Shown: piece by piece, positions 1-5,606 of the stretch | How positions within the stretch are numbered: the first letter of the stretch is position 1 | Layout of the letters: each line of letters starts with the position of its first letter | NCBI GenBank assembly: GCA_024653405.1 | Contig: JANLGB010000026.1 | Span: 5,800-11,558 of the forward strand | Length of the DNA stretch: 5,759 bases | Direction: 5' to 3' | DNA from: Candidatus Saccharicenans sp. | GTDB taxonomy: Bacteria > Acidobacteriota > Aminicenantia > Aminicenantales > Saccharicenantaceae | Made by a program: the position numbers and the translations under genes | Notes under the pieces: model-generated | Told to the model about the DNA's origin: nothing | Database searches by the model: none | Seen by the model: the letters and a program-made list of their open reading frames with translations, nothing else

Positions 1-184
1 GCAGCTTCTGGCGTTCTTTGAGGTCGGCCTGCTTGATGGCGGCCAGGGATTCCTGGAGAAGCCTGAATTCTTGCCGGCAGGCTGGACAGGATTTCAGGTG
101 TTCTGCTACTGCCGCGGAGGAACGGCGGTTGAGGTCGTCTGAAACATAAAGCCATAGTTTTCGGCGAACGACCTTACATTTCAT
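1..184 (-). CDS. Zinc-finger anti-sigma factor, N-terminal part (cut by left window edge)
   Basis: Only the first 61 codons are in the window. The protein starts MKCKVVRRKL and carries C3, then H29-x3-C33-x2-C36 (HLKSCPAC), the zinc-binding pattern of the zf-HC2 anti-sigma domain. Such proteins hold an ECF sigma factor inactive, often from the inner membrane; no membrane segment is visible in the part seen here. The ATG at 184 is chosen because GGAGG (190-194) lies 5 nt upstream. The start overlaps the end of the sigma gene by 11 nt (174-184), which implies co-transcription and probably translational coupling. The family call rests on the zinc motif and on its position directly after an ECF sigma gene. 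The C-terminal sensor or membrane part, and hence the signal it answers to, cannot be seen. Confidence 0.85.
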   Translation of the reverse strand, partial: MKCKVVRRKLWLYVSDDLNRRSSAAVAEHLKSCPACRQEFRLLQESLAAIKQADLKERQKL

Positions 185-794
185 TGTTGCCTCCAAGTTT
201 TCGTCTAGGTTTGCCGGCTGCCTCCTGCCCAGAAATAAGCTGCCTGATTTTGCGCCGGGCTGAGCTCAAATTGACCCTGACCGAGATACTGGATGTCTTA
301 AGCACAGCTGCTGTTTCTTTGATGCTCAGGCCTTCTAAGTCTCTCAACACAAAGACTTGCTTTTCTTTCGGGCTGAGTTTTTCCAGGCAGGCATTGACAT
401 CAAGCCAGATGTTAGAAATACTTTCGGCTGAGGGTTGGCTCAAGACCAGGTCTTCAATTCCAGCCGGGTCAGAATTAATGGCCAACTGACTATTTTTCTT
501 CCACTTTTGGCCCAAGTTAAGTTCAGCCTAATGATTCCGCCACCAGTCGCAAGCTAAGTTGGCTGCTATCTGGAACAACCAGTCCCGAAAATCCCTTTCC
601 ATGTCATACCGGTGAAGATAACGATAGCACCTGAAGATAGTTTCCTGGGCAATGTCCTTGGCTTCTTCCATGTTTCCAGTCATCCTGTAAGCTAAATGGA
701 GAAGAGGCTGTCGGTAAGGCAGCACCAGTTCCTCGAAAGCTTGGCTTTCACCGACCAGCACTTTCCGCACCAGCTCTTTTTCTCTTTCATCCAT
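174..794 (-). pseudogene. ECF-type RNA polymerase sigma factor gene interrupted by an in-frame TAG
   Basis: Read through the TAG at 528-530, this is a 206-codon frame ending in TAA, close to the usual ECF sigma length. Residues about 20-88 are sigma70 region 2, with DIAQETIFRCYRYL (region 2.2) and DFRDWLFQIAANLACDWWR (regions 2.3-2.4). Residues about 136-188 are region 4, with LEKLSPKEKQVFVLRDLEG followed by the helix-turn-helix around LSIKETAAVLKTSSISVRV. The TAG sits in the poorly conserved linker right after WWRNH. Both halves are in the same frame, so this is a nonsense codon and not a frameshift. The ATG at 794 is the first possible start, because a TAG lies directly before it in frame. 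The downstream half has no ATG before its last codon; its first alternative start is TTG at 515, with only a weak AGG upstream. Possible explanations are a recent C-to-T inactivation (CAG to TAG), a sequencing error, readthrough, or two separate polypeptides. The sigma family call is very secure; the functional state is not. Confidence 0.85.
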
Positions 795-801
795 CTACTT
801 A

Positions 802-831
802 TCTATACCACTTCTGCTAACGGAATGTTAA
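802..831 (-). promoter_or_regulatory. Sigma70-like extended -10 promoter for the sigma/anti-sigma operon
   Basis: On the minus strand, TTAACA (831-826; 5 of 6 to TTGACA) is followed by an 18-nt spacer and TATAGA (807-802; 4 of 6 to TATAAT), with TGG immediately before the -10 as an extended -10 element. The -10 ends only 7 nt before the sigma ATG at 794, so transcription would begin at or next to the start codon. This fits the absence of a recognisable Shine-Dalgarno sequence there. The match is by eye. No convincing ECF-type (AAC ... CGT) autoregulatory promoter was found in the same spacer. Confidence 0.45.
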
Positions 832-857
832 GGCGTAACCCGGGCATTTATTTTTAT

Positions 858-872
858 TAAGTTGCATAAGTT
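858..872 (+). repeat. Short tandem repeat TAAGTT-GCA-TAAGTT in the divergent spacer
   Basis: Two exact copies of TAAGTT (858-863 and 867-872) are separated by GCA, giving a 9-bp period. They lie in the AT-rich spacer between the divergently transcribed sigma factor and M55 peptidase genes. This could be a regulator binding site for either gene, but the motif is short and the region has low complexity, so chance is quite possible. Confidence 0.25.
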
Positions 873-936
873 TTGAAAAAAGATTAAAAAAAATCCGATT
901 GTGAATTAAAAAAAACATAAAGAAAGGAGAAGATCA

Positions 937-1833
937 ATGAAAAAAGGGCTTCTAGTTATTTTGATAGTTTCAGTTCTTTTCGCTTTCACTCTTTCGGCTG
1001 AAGCCCAGGTCAAAAAACCCCGGATTTACATTTCCGTGGATATTGAAGGCATTGCCCACGTGGTCAATGCCCAGACCGCGGCCGGCCAGTTTGACTACGA
1101 GCGGGGGCGGCGGTTGATGACCGCGGAAGTCAACGCCGCCATCGAAGGCTGCTTAGCCGCCGGAGCCGGCGAAATCGTGGTTTCTGACTCCCACGGCAAC
1201 GCCCAGAATATTATCCCAGAAGACCTAAACGAGAAGGCTTATTTGATCAGGTCTTTCCCGCGGCCGCTTCTGCAGATGGAAGGAATAGATAGCAGCTTTG
1301 ATGGAGTTATTTTCATCGGCTACCATCCAAAAGAAGGCACACCAGAGGCTAACCTATCTCATACGATCTGGGGGACCAAGTTCGCTGAGATCAAGATGAA
1401 CGGGAAGGTGGTCTCAGAAGCCCTGTTTAACGCCGCTGTGGCCGGTCACTTTGGAGTTCCAGTGATAATGGTCTGCGGCGACCAAAACGTGGTCAAAGAA
1501 GCCCAGGAGAATTTTGGCTCGGTGGAAACTGTCATGACCAAAGAATCCTTGGGCTTTCTCTCGGCCAAATCAGCCCATCCGAAAGTTGTCCAGGCCGAAA
1601 TCAGACAGAAAGCCGAAAAAGCCGTCCGCCGGATAAAAGAAATGAAGCCCTATACAGTGGCCAAGCCGGTTGTCCTGGACATTGCTTTCAAGAACATTTT
1701 TGATGCCGAGACGACAGCCTACCTACCCTGGGTGAAAAGGACTGACGGTAAGGCTGTTCGGGTGGAATTCAAGGACATGCTCGAAGCTAACCGCTTCCTC
1801 ACCGCGCTTTTTGCCATCAACAACCGGACCTGA
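937..1833 (+). CDS. Exported M55-family D-aminopeptidase (DppA-like)
   Basis: A zinc peptidase of family M55, whose characterised member DppA of Bacillus subtilis removes N-terminal D-amino acids from short peptides. From memory of DppA, all key residues have counterparts: D35 and E37 in SVDIEG, H86 in SDSHG, H130 in GYH, H142 in LSHT and E161 in VSEALFNA. The DMLEA stretch near residue 280 also matches. At 298 residues it is slightly longer than DppA because residues 1-23 form a signal peptide (MKK, a hydrophobic core, then AEA before QV), so the enzyme should act in the periplasm or outside the cell rather than in the cytoplasm. The start is fixed by AAAGGAGA (923-930) 6 nt upstream of ATG. 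The gene stands alone and is divergent from the sigma factor operon. A role in D-amino-acid or peptidoglycan peptide recycling is inference, since no peptide transporter is next to it. Confidence 0.92.
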   Translation: MKKGLLVILIVSVLFAFTLSAEAQVKKPRIYISVDIEGIAHVVNAQTAAGQFDYERGRRLMTAEVNAAIEGCLAAGAGEIVVSDSHGNAQNIIPEDLNEKAYLIRSFPRPLLQMEGIDSSFDGVIFIGYHPKEGTPEANLSHTIWGTKFAEIKMNGKVVSEALFNAAVAGHFGVPVIMVCGDQNVVKEAQENFGSVETVMTKESLGFLSAKSAHPKVVQAEIRQKAEKAVRRIKEMKPYTVAKPVVLDIAFKNIFDAETTAYLPWVKRTDGKAVRVEFKDMLEANRFLTALFAINNRT

Positions 1834-1927
1834 TGATAATTTTTGGGCCCAGATGGTTCTAAAATATGGTTCTCCCGGACAAATATAATTCTCTCAAAGA
1901 GCAGACATTATCTTGTTGGTTTATTTT

Positions 1928-1955
1928 GGTCAGAATAGGTTAACTGACTTTTTTT
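1928..1955 (+). terminator. Weak intrinsic terminator candidate after the M55 gene
   Basis: GTCAG (1929-1933) pairs with CTGAC (1944-1948) across a 10-nt loop and is followed at once by seven T residues (1949-1955). It lies about 95 nt after the peptidase stop codon on the same strand. The stem is only 5 bp, possibly 6 with a G-T pair, so it may be inefficient. Other hairpin-plus-T-run structures further downstream could do the same job. Confidence 0.35.
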
Positions 1956-2003
1956 GCAGCTTGTTTAATTTCCTTGAACTTAATAAATTGATAATCTGCT
2001 ATT

Positions 2004-2032
2004 TTGCCGCCAGGTTTATTTTAGGCTGTAAT
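2004..2032 (+). promoter_or_regulatory. Sigma70-like promoter candidate for the antiporter gene
   Basis: TTGCCG (2004-2009; 4 of 6 to TTGACA), a 17-nt spacer and TGTAAT (2027-2032; 5 of 6 to TATAAT). It is the best match found in the spacer ahead of the antiporter. Transcription would begin near 2039, leaving a leader of about 175 nt that contains several hairpins. Nothing comparably good was seen in the last 70 bp before the start codon. Confidence 0.4.
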
Positions 2033-2037
2033 TACTC

Positions 2038-2081
2038 CTGTCGTCTCCGATTTACAGGCCGGATGGACCAGAACTTTTTTT
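2038..2081 (+). promoter_or_regulatory. Bulged hairpin with T-run upstream of the antiporter (terminator- or leader-like)
   Basis: CTG/CAG, GTC/GAC and TCCG/CGGA pair in order between 2038-2049 and 2060-2071, giving ten base pairs with a 2-nt bulge on each side and a 10-nt loop. The stem is followed by AAC and seven T residues (2075-2081). A simpler competing hairpin, CCTGT (2037-2041) with ACAGG (2054-2058), uses the same bases. It could be a terminator for transcription from upstream, or the first element of the antiporter leader. The bulges make this tentative. Confidence 0.3.
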
Positions 2082-2093
2082 AAGAATATTGCT

Positions 2094-2145
2094 CTGAGCT
2101 AAGGAAAGCCTCAGCCGAAGCCTTCTAACTTCCGCTGGATTTTTT
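2094..2145 (+). promoter_or_regulatory. Two overlapping hairpins, the second terminator-like, in the antiporter leader
   Basis: Hairpin A is CTGAGCT (2094-2100) paired with 2107-2114 (one bulged C), with loop AAGGAA. Hairpin B is AGCCGAAG (2113-2120) paired with CTTCCGCT (2129-2136), seven pairs with one C-C mismatch and an 8-nt loop, followed after GGA by six T residues (2140-2145). A and B share 2113-2114, so the full forms of both cannot exist together. Hairpin B ends about 70 nt before the antiporter start. The arrangement resembles an attenuator, or may simply be a terminator. No known riboswitch class was recognised. Confidence 0.3.
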
Positions 2146-2213
2146 GTTGTCTAATTCGCGGATTTAGGGTAATTAATATCCAGAGAAATTTTTTATCCTG
2201 GTAAATTGCCACC

Positions 2214-4199
2214 ATGACCTTATTTTTGCTGGCTGAGCTGGTAACGATTCTTCTGGCTTCCATCCTGGTTATCGTTCTATTCCATCGGCTGAAGATTCCG
2301 GCCGTGGTTGGTTTTTTGATTACCGGGATCTTGCTCGGGCCAGGTGGGATTGGTCTGGTTCGGGACCTGCGGGTTATTAGCGCCGTGGCCGAAATCGGAG
2401 TGATGATGCTGCTTTTCATCATCGGCATCGAATTTTCTTTAGAGAGGCTACAAAGAATCCAGCGCTACTTCTGGCTCGGCGGCGGGCTTCAGGTTTTGCT
2501 AACCATACTGGCCGTGGCCCTGATTGCCCGATTCCTGGGAGCTAAAATTGAAGAGGCGGTGGTTTATGGGTTCCTGGTGGCCCTGAGTTCCACGGCCGTC
2601 GTCCTGAAATTGCTTGCGGATAAAAGGCAGTTGGATGCTCCCCATGGCCAAATATCTATGGGTATTCTTATTTTCCAGGATATGGCCCTGGTACCCATGT
2701 TGGCCACCATTCCACTCCTGGCTAATCTCAAATCAGTTTCCATTCTGGCGCTTGGCAGTCGCTTTGTCCTGAGTCTGGCGGCCGTGGCCATTATCTTCTT
2801 TGTGGCCAGGAAAGTTATGCCGCCCATTATTTCACTGATCGTCCGGACCAGGATAAAAGAAATCTTCCTGCTGTCGGCGCTTTTTGCCTGCCTGGGGATG
2901 GCTTATCTTACCTCTTCCCTCGGGCTGTCCCTGGCTCTGGGAGCTTTCCTGGCCGGGATCATCATTTCAGAATCCAGTTACAGCCTGCAGGTAGTTTCTG
3001 ATATTTTGCCCTTCAAGGATGTTTTTAACAGCTTGTTTTTTGTTTCCATAGGCATGTTGCTGGATACCAGGGTGGCCTGGCCTCTGAGGTGGCAGGTGCT
3101 GGCGGTGGTAGTCGGTATCATGCTGTTGAAAATAACGGTGGTTTATCTCACCGTGAGGCTGCTGCGGTTTAAAGTCAGGGTTTCTCTTCTGACGGCGGTG
3201 GGGTTGGCTCAGGTAGGTGAATTTTCTTTTGTTCTGGCCGGGGTGTGCCGGGAGAATGACCTTCTGGCCGGGCCGCCTTTCCAGGTTTTCGTGGCTTCTT
3301 CCGTCCTGACCATCCTGGCCACCCCACTGCTCATGGAATTAGGGCCCAGGCTGGTGGAAAAAATCCGAGAACGCGGGGTGCCAGGCGGCCGTCTGGACCT
3401 GGCCACCGTCGAAAGTGAGTCTCTTAGAGAACACGTCATCATCGCCGGCTTTGGTCTCAACGGCCGCAACCTGGCCCGGGTGCTCAAGGAAACCGGAATT
3501 GCCTATGTCATCCTGGAAATCAACCCGGACACTTTCCGGTCTGCCTGCCAGGCGGGTGAGCCGGTGATTTTCGGCGATGCTTCCAGCCAGGTCATCTTGC
3601 AGGAAGCGGCCATTTCCAGGGCCCGGGCACTGGTGGTGGCCATTTCTGACCCGGCCGCTGCCAGGCGAGCTGTCAACCAGGCCCGACGTCTCAATCCTGA
3701 AGTTTTTATCATTGTCCGGACCAGGTTCGCCTCGGAAATTGAAGAGCTTTATTCCCTGGGGGCGAACGATGTCATTCCTGAAGAGTTCGAAACTTCGATA
3801 GAAATATTCGTGCGAGTGCTGGAAAAATACCACCTGCCGCGGAACATCATCAATACTCAGGTGCAAATCATTCGCAGTGAACGCTACGGAATTCTGCGGG
3901 GAGCCAGGTCTTCTTCCCGTCGCCTGCCAGAAAAAATATACGATTACCTCGAAGCCGGGGTAGTGGAAACTTTCCTGGTGCCAGAAGATTCCTGGATTAA
4001 CGGAAAAACACTGGGGGAAATTGACCTAAGAGGTAAGACGGGGGTTACGGTTATTGCTGTGGTTCGCAACGAAAAAACCCACAGCGGACCCGGGGCCGAT
4101 TTTCGGCTGGAAGCTCGCGACATCTTGGTCCTGGTTGGCGACCACCAGGCCATGGACCGGGCCTTCGTCCATCTCGGAGTTGAGGGCGGAGCCGGTTGA
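2214..4199 (+). CDS. CPA2 monovalent cation/proton antiporter with C-terminal RCK domains (KefB/KefC type)
   Basis: An inner-membrane potassium or sodium/proton exchanger of 661 residues. Residues 1-385 form the Na+/H+ exchanger domain with about a dozen hydrophobic segments. Family landmarks are ILIFQDMALVP with the ion-site aspartate D156, SLFFVSIGMLLD (273-284), a lysine in a membrane segment (K306) and GLAQVGEFSFVLAG (330-343). Residues about 406-530 are an RCK N-terminal (TrkA-N) Rossmann domain with GFGLNG (412-417), E435 at the end of the second strand, and GDAS (454-457). Residues about 572-655 form a TrkA-C domain. The RCK part should bind a nucleotide and gate transport. ATG 2214 is the first usual start after an in-frame stop at 2202, but no Shine-Dalgarno sequence is visible. 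No KefF/KefG-type partner is adjacent, so glutathione gating cannot be assumed, and the ion is not determined by the sequence. Confidence 0.93.
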   Translation: MTLFLLAELVTILLASILVIVLFHRLKIPAVVGFLITGILLGPGGIGLVRDLRVISAVAEIGVMMLLFIIGIEFSLERLQRIQRYFWLGGGLQVLLTILAVALIARFLGAKIEEAVVYGFLVALSSTAVVLKLLADKRQLDAPHGQISMGILIFQDMALVPMLATIPLLANLKSVSILALGSRFVLSLAAVAIIFFVARKVMPPIISLIVRTRIKEIFLLSALFACLGMAYLTSSLGLSLALGAFLAGIIISESSYSLQVVSDILPFKDVFNSLFFVSIGMLLDTRVAWPLRWQVLAVVVGIMLLKITVVYLTVRLLRFKVRVSLLTAVGLAQVGEFSFVLAGVCRENDLLAGPPFQVFVASSVLTILATPLLMELGPRLVEKIRERGVPGGRLDLATVESESLREHVIIAGFGLNGRNLARVLKETGIAYVILEINPDTFRSACQAGEPVIFGDASSQVILQEAAISRARALVVAISDPAAARRAVNQARRLNPEVFIIVRTRFASEIEELYSLGANDVIPEEFETSIEIFVRVLEKYHLPRNIINTQVQIIRSERYGILRGARSSSRRLPEKIYDYLEAGVVETFLVPEDSWINGKTLGEIDLRGKTGVTVIAVVRNEKTHSGPGADFRLEARDILVLVGDHQAMDRAFVHLGVEGGAG

Positions 4200-4302
4200 C
4201 TTTATTTTAAGCCTGCAGCCCGGGCCAGCAGTCGGTTTTTACGAAGCTGTTTCCCCGGAGTTAGACATCTCTGGACGTACAAAGAACAGGGAAAATGGAG
4301 CT

Positions 4303-4334
4303 GAAAAATAAACCCCTCCTCCCGGGTAGGGGTT
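4303..4334 (-). terminator. Intrinsic terminator of the outer-membrane protein gene
   Basis: Reading the minus strand, AACCCCT (4334-4328) pairs perfectly with AGGGGTT (4317-4311) across a 10-nt GC-rich loop and is followed by TATTTTT (4309-4303). The stem begins 33 nt after the beta-barrel gene's stop codon. The plus-strand side lacks a T-run, so it should act on minus-strand transcripts only. Confidence 0.75.
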
Positions 4335-4367
4335 AGAGAGCTTGTGGTTTTTCGAACTCAGCCGGAA

Positions 4368-4994
4368 TCAGAAAGCAATACCAACGGTGGCGGACCAGAC
4401 TCCATTTTTGACGTCGGGCTGGACGCCTTCTTCAATTGCCGTCAGGATCTTTTTCAATCCCAGGCTATACCTGACATCAATCATGAAGTGACGGCCAAAA
4501 TCAAGCCCGGCCCCGAAAATGGCTCCGTAATCATTGTTAACCAGGAAACTTTCTTCGAGTGGGATATCTTCACCATTCAACTGCAATTTTTCCCTGAGCT
4601 TGAAGCCCACGGCCGGCCCGGCAAAGACGGCTGGTTGAACTCCGGGAGTCGGAATTCTGATTTTCAGCAGCAGGGCCGCTTCCAGGTAATCCCCGAAAAT
4701 TTTCCCCGTGTATTCACCCAGAGGATCCTCCACCTGGGCCCCCTTCATGGTGTAAAGAACCTCGGGAGAGATGGTGACCACTTTTCCCAGGTTGATGGCC
4801 AGGAAAATGCCGGCCGTATAACCAATTTTATACTTGATGGTGCCTTCCAGGTCCTGGGTAACATCAGCCCCGGTCAGTTTGGCTGCATTACCTCCCCCGC
4901 GGAGGCCGAATTGGATTCCAGCTTCAGCCGGTCTTGGCGCTGCCGCCAGCCAGAGTAAAGCGATTACCAGAAACAGAGTAGAAAATTTTTTCAT
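4368..4994 (-). CDS. Small outer-membrane beta-barrel (porin-family) protein
   Basis: A 208-residue protein with a signal peptide at residues 1-25 (MKKF, a long hydrophobic core, then PAEA before GIQFG). The mature part has alternating glycine- and aromatic-rich amphipathic stretches typical of a small barrel of the outer-membrane beta-barrel families (PF13568-like), for example GIQFGLRGGG, YTAGIFLAINLG, FAGPAVGFKL and AIFGAGLDFG. It ends SATVGIAF; the terminal phenylalanine is the usual signal for the BAM assembly machinery. There is no cysteine in the protein. The start is set at ATG 4994, because AGGAGG lies 6 nt upstream and a TTG at 5000 would leave no room for it. It is convergent with the antiporter, divergent from the OsmC gene, and followed by a good terminator, so it is probably a single-gene unit. 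Its specific function and ligand are unknown. Confidence 0.82.
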   Translation of the reverse strand: MKKFSTLFLVIALLWLAAAPRPAEAGIQFGLRGGGNAAKLTGADVTQDLEGTIKYKIGYTAGIFLAINLGKVVTISPEVLYTMKGAQVEDPLGEYTGKIFGDYLEAALLLKIRIPTPGVQPAVFAGPAVGFKLREKLQLNGEDIPLEESFLVNNDYGAIFGAGLDFGRHFMIDVRYSLGLKKILTAIEEGVQPDVKNGVWSATVGIAF

Positions 4995-5000
4995 GCACAA

Positions 5001-5006
5001 CCTCCT
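5001..5006 (-). promoter_or_regulatory. Shine-Dalgarno sequence that fixes the beta-barrel gene start
   Basis: AGGAGG on the minus strand lies 6 nt before ATG 4994, ideal spacing. It would directly abut the in-frame TTG at 5000, which therefore is not the start. Confidence 0.85.
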
Positions 5007-5026
5007 ATCCGTTGTTCACTGTCCAA

Positions 5027-5054
5027 TTTATATTCGGAGCCAGAAGCATGCCAT
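5027..5054 (-). promoter_or_regulatory. Sigma70-like promoter candidate for the beta-barrel gene
   Basis: On the minus strand, ATGGCA (5054-5049; 4 of 6 to TTGACA), a 16-nt spacer and TATAAA (5032-5027; 5 of 6 to TATAAT). Predicted transcription begins near 5020, giving a leader of about 26 nt that contains the AGGAGG site. The -10 is good and the -35 weaker. Confidence 0.45.
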
Positions 5055-5132
5055 ACCCTTTTGGGGTGAAAATAAGGACTATTTTTCCCGGTCAGGCCCA
5101 TTATTCAACCGTTTGTTACCTCCTGGTCTGGC

Positions 5133-5161
5133 TTGGCAGGCCACCGAGAAAAGGGTAAAAT
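5133..5161 (+). promoter_or_regulatory. Sigma70-like promoter for the OsmC-family gene
   Basis: TTGGCA (5133-5138; 5 of 6 to TTGACA), an optimal 17-nt spacer and TAAAAT (5156-5161; 5 of 6 to TATAAT). Predicted transcription begins near 5168, leaving a short leader of about 23 nt that contains the GGAGG site. This is the best promoter match in the window. Confidence 0.6.
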
Positions 5162-5190
5162 AACAGGAAAATTACTGGCCGGAGGTTGGC

Positions 5191-5595
5191 ATGAGTGAGA
5201 AAGAGATTAGGGTGACCTTTGAAGGTAACCTCAAAGTAAAAGCCGAATACCGGGGTATGGCCATCCTAACTGACCAGCCCACCTATGCCGGAGGAGATGG
5301 CTCAGCCCCGGCCCCCTTTGACCTGTTCCTGGCCTCCATTGCTACCTGTGCCGGCTATTATGTCCTGGCCTTTTGTAAGCAGAGAAATTTACCAGTGGAT
5401 GGCATCTATCTAACCATGTCCATGGAAAAGGGACAGGCTTCCAAGATGATCGAAAAGGTCAGGATTGACATCCATCTTCCGGCTGCTTTTCCAGAGAGAT
5501 ACCGGGAAGCGGTGGCCAGGGCTGCCGACCAGTGCACGGTCAAGGCCCACATCCTGAATCCCCCGACTTTTGAAATCCGGACCGTTGAGGACTGA
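5191..5595 (+). CDS. OsmC/Ohr-family thiol protein
   Basis: A 134-residue cytoplasmic protein of the OsmC family, whose characterised members (OsmC, Ohr) reduce organic hydroperoxides with a pair of cysteines. The expected pair is present: C53 in SIATCAGYYV, at the start of the central helix, and C115 in ADQCTVKAHI. The conserved GDGSAPAPFDLFLAS lead-in at 35-49 is intact. Length and motifs fit the YhfA-like OsmC branch better than classical Ohr, so the true substrate is open. There is a third cysteine, C62, on the same helix as C53. The start is supported by GGAGG (5181-5185) 5 nt before ATG and by a strong promoter match. A membrane-protein reading frame begins 11 bp after its stop, so the two are probably co-transcribed. 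Confidence 0.9.
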   Translation: MSEKEIRVTFEGNLKVKAEYRGMAILTDQPTYAGGDGSAPAPFDLFLASIATCAGYYVLAFCKQRNLPVDGIYLTMSMEKGQASKMIEKVRIDIHLPAAFPERYREAVARAADQCTVKAHILNPPTFEIRTVED

Positions 5596-5606
5596 CCGGG
5601 AAAAAG

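Larger units (their letters stand above)
1834..2213. other. 380-bp gene-free spacer between the M55 peptidase and the antiporter
   Basis: No protein-coding frame or known RNA gene is recognisable here. The stretch is AT-rich with several T-runs. It holds a weak terminator-like hairpin after the peptidase gene, a sigma70-like promoter candidate, and three hairpins before the antiporter start, each listed separately. There is also a small direct repeat ATGGTTCT (about 1853-1860 and 1866-1873), which looks incidental. Confidence 0.6.

Noticed and set aside
184..489. A 101-codon plus-strand frame opposite sigma region 4
   Set aside because: The opposite strand clearly encodes sigma region 4; the plus-strand frame shows no domain and no ribosome site.
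859..865. GCAACTT on the minus strand as an ECF-type -35 for sigma autoregulation
   Set aside because: No CGT-type -10 lies at 15-17 nt, and a better sigma70-like promoter is present closer to the gene.
2094..2145. Could the antiporter leader be a known c-di-AMP (ydaO-type) riboswitch, as is found before potassium transporters?
   Set aside because: I do not see the conserved core sequences or multi-helix layout of that class, and the structured stretch is short.
2208..2216. GCCACCATG at the antiporter start resembles a eukaryotic Kozak sequence
   Set aside because: All surrounding genes and signals are bacterial; a match this short is expected by chance.
3339..3866. A 175-codon open frame on the minus strand within the antiporter gene
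   Set aside because: It lies opposite the well-supported RCK region, has no family features or ribosome site, and is a shadow of the antiporter's codon bias. The same applies to the other frames overlapping the antiporter.
4213..4240. Possible plus-strand terminator after the antiporter: CTGC/GCAG stem, then TCGG and T5
   Set aside because: The stem is only 4 bp with an 11-nt loop and is separated from the T-run by 4 nt, too weak to call.
4344..4958. A 204-codon plus-strand frame opposite the beta-barrel gene
   Set aside because: The minus-strand gene has a signal peptide, ideal ribosome site, terminal Phe and terminator; the plus-strand frame has none of these and has a composition typical of an antisense shadow.
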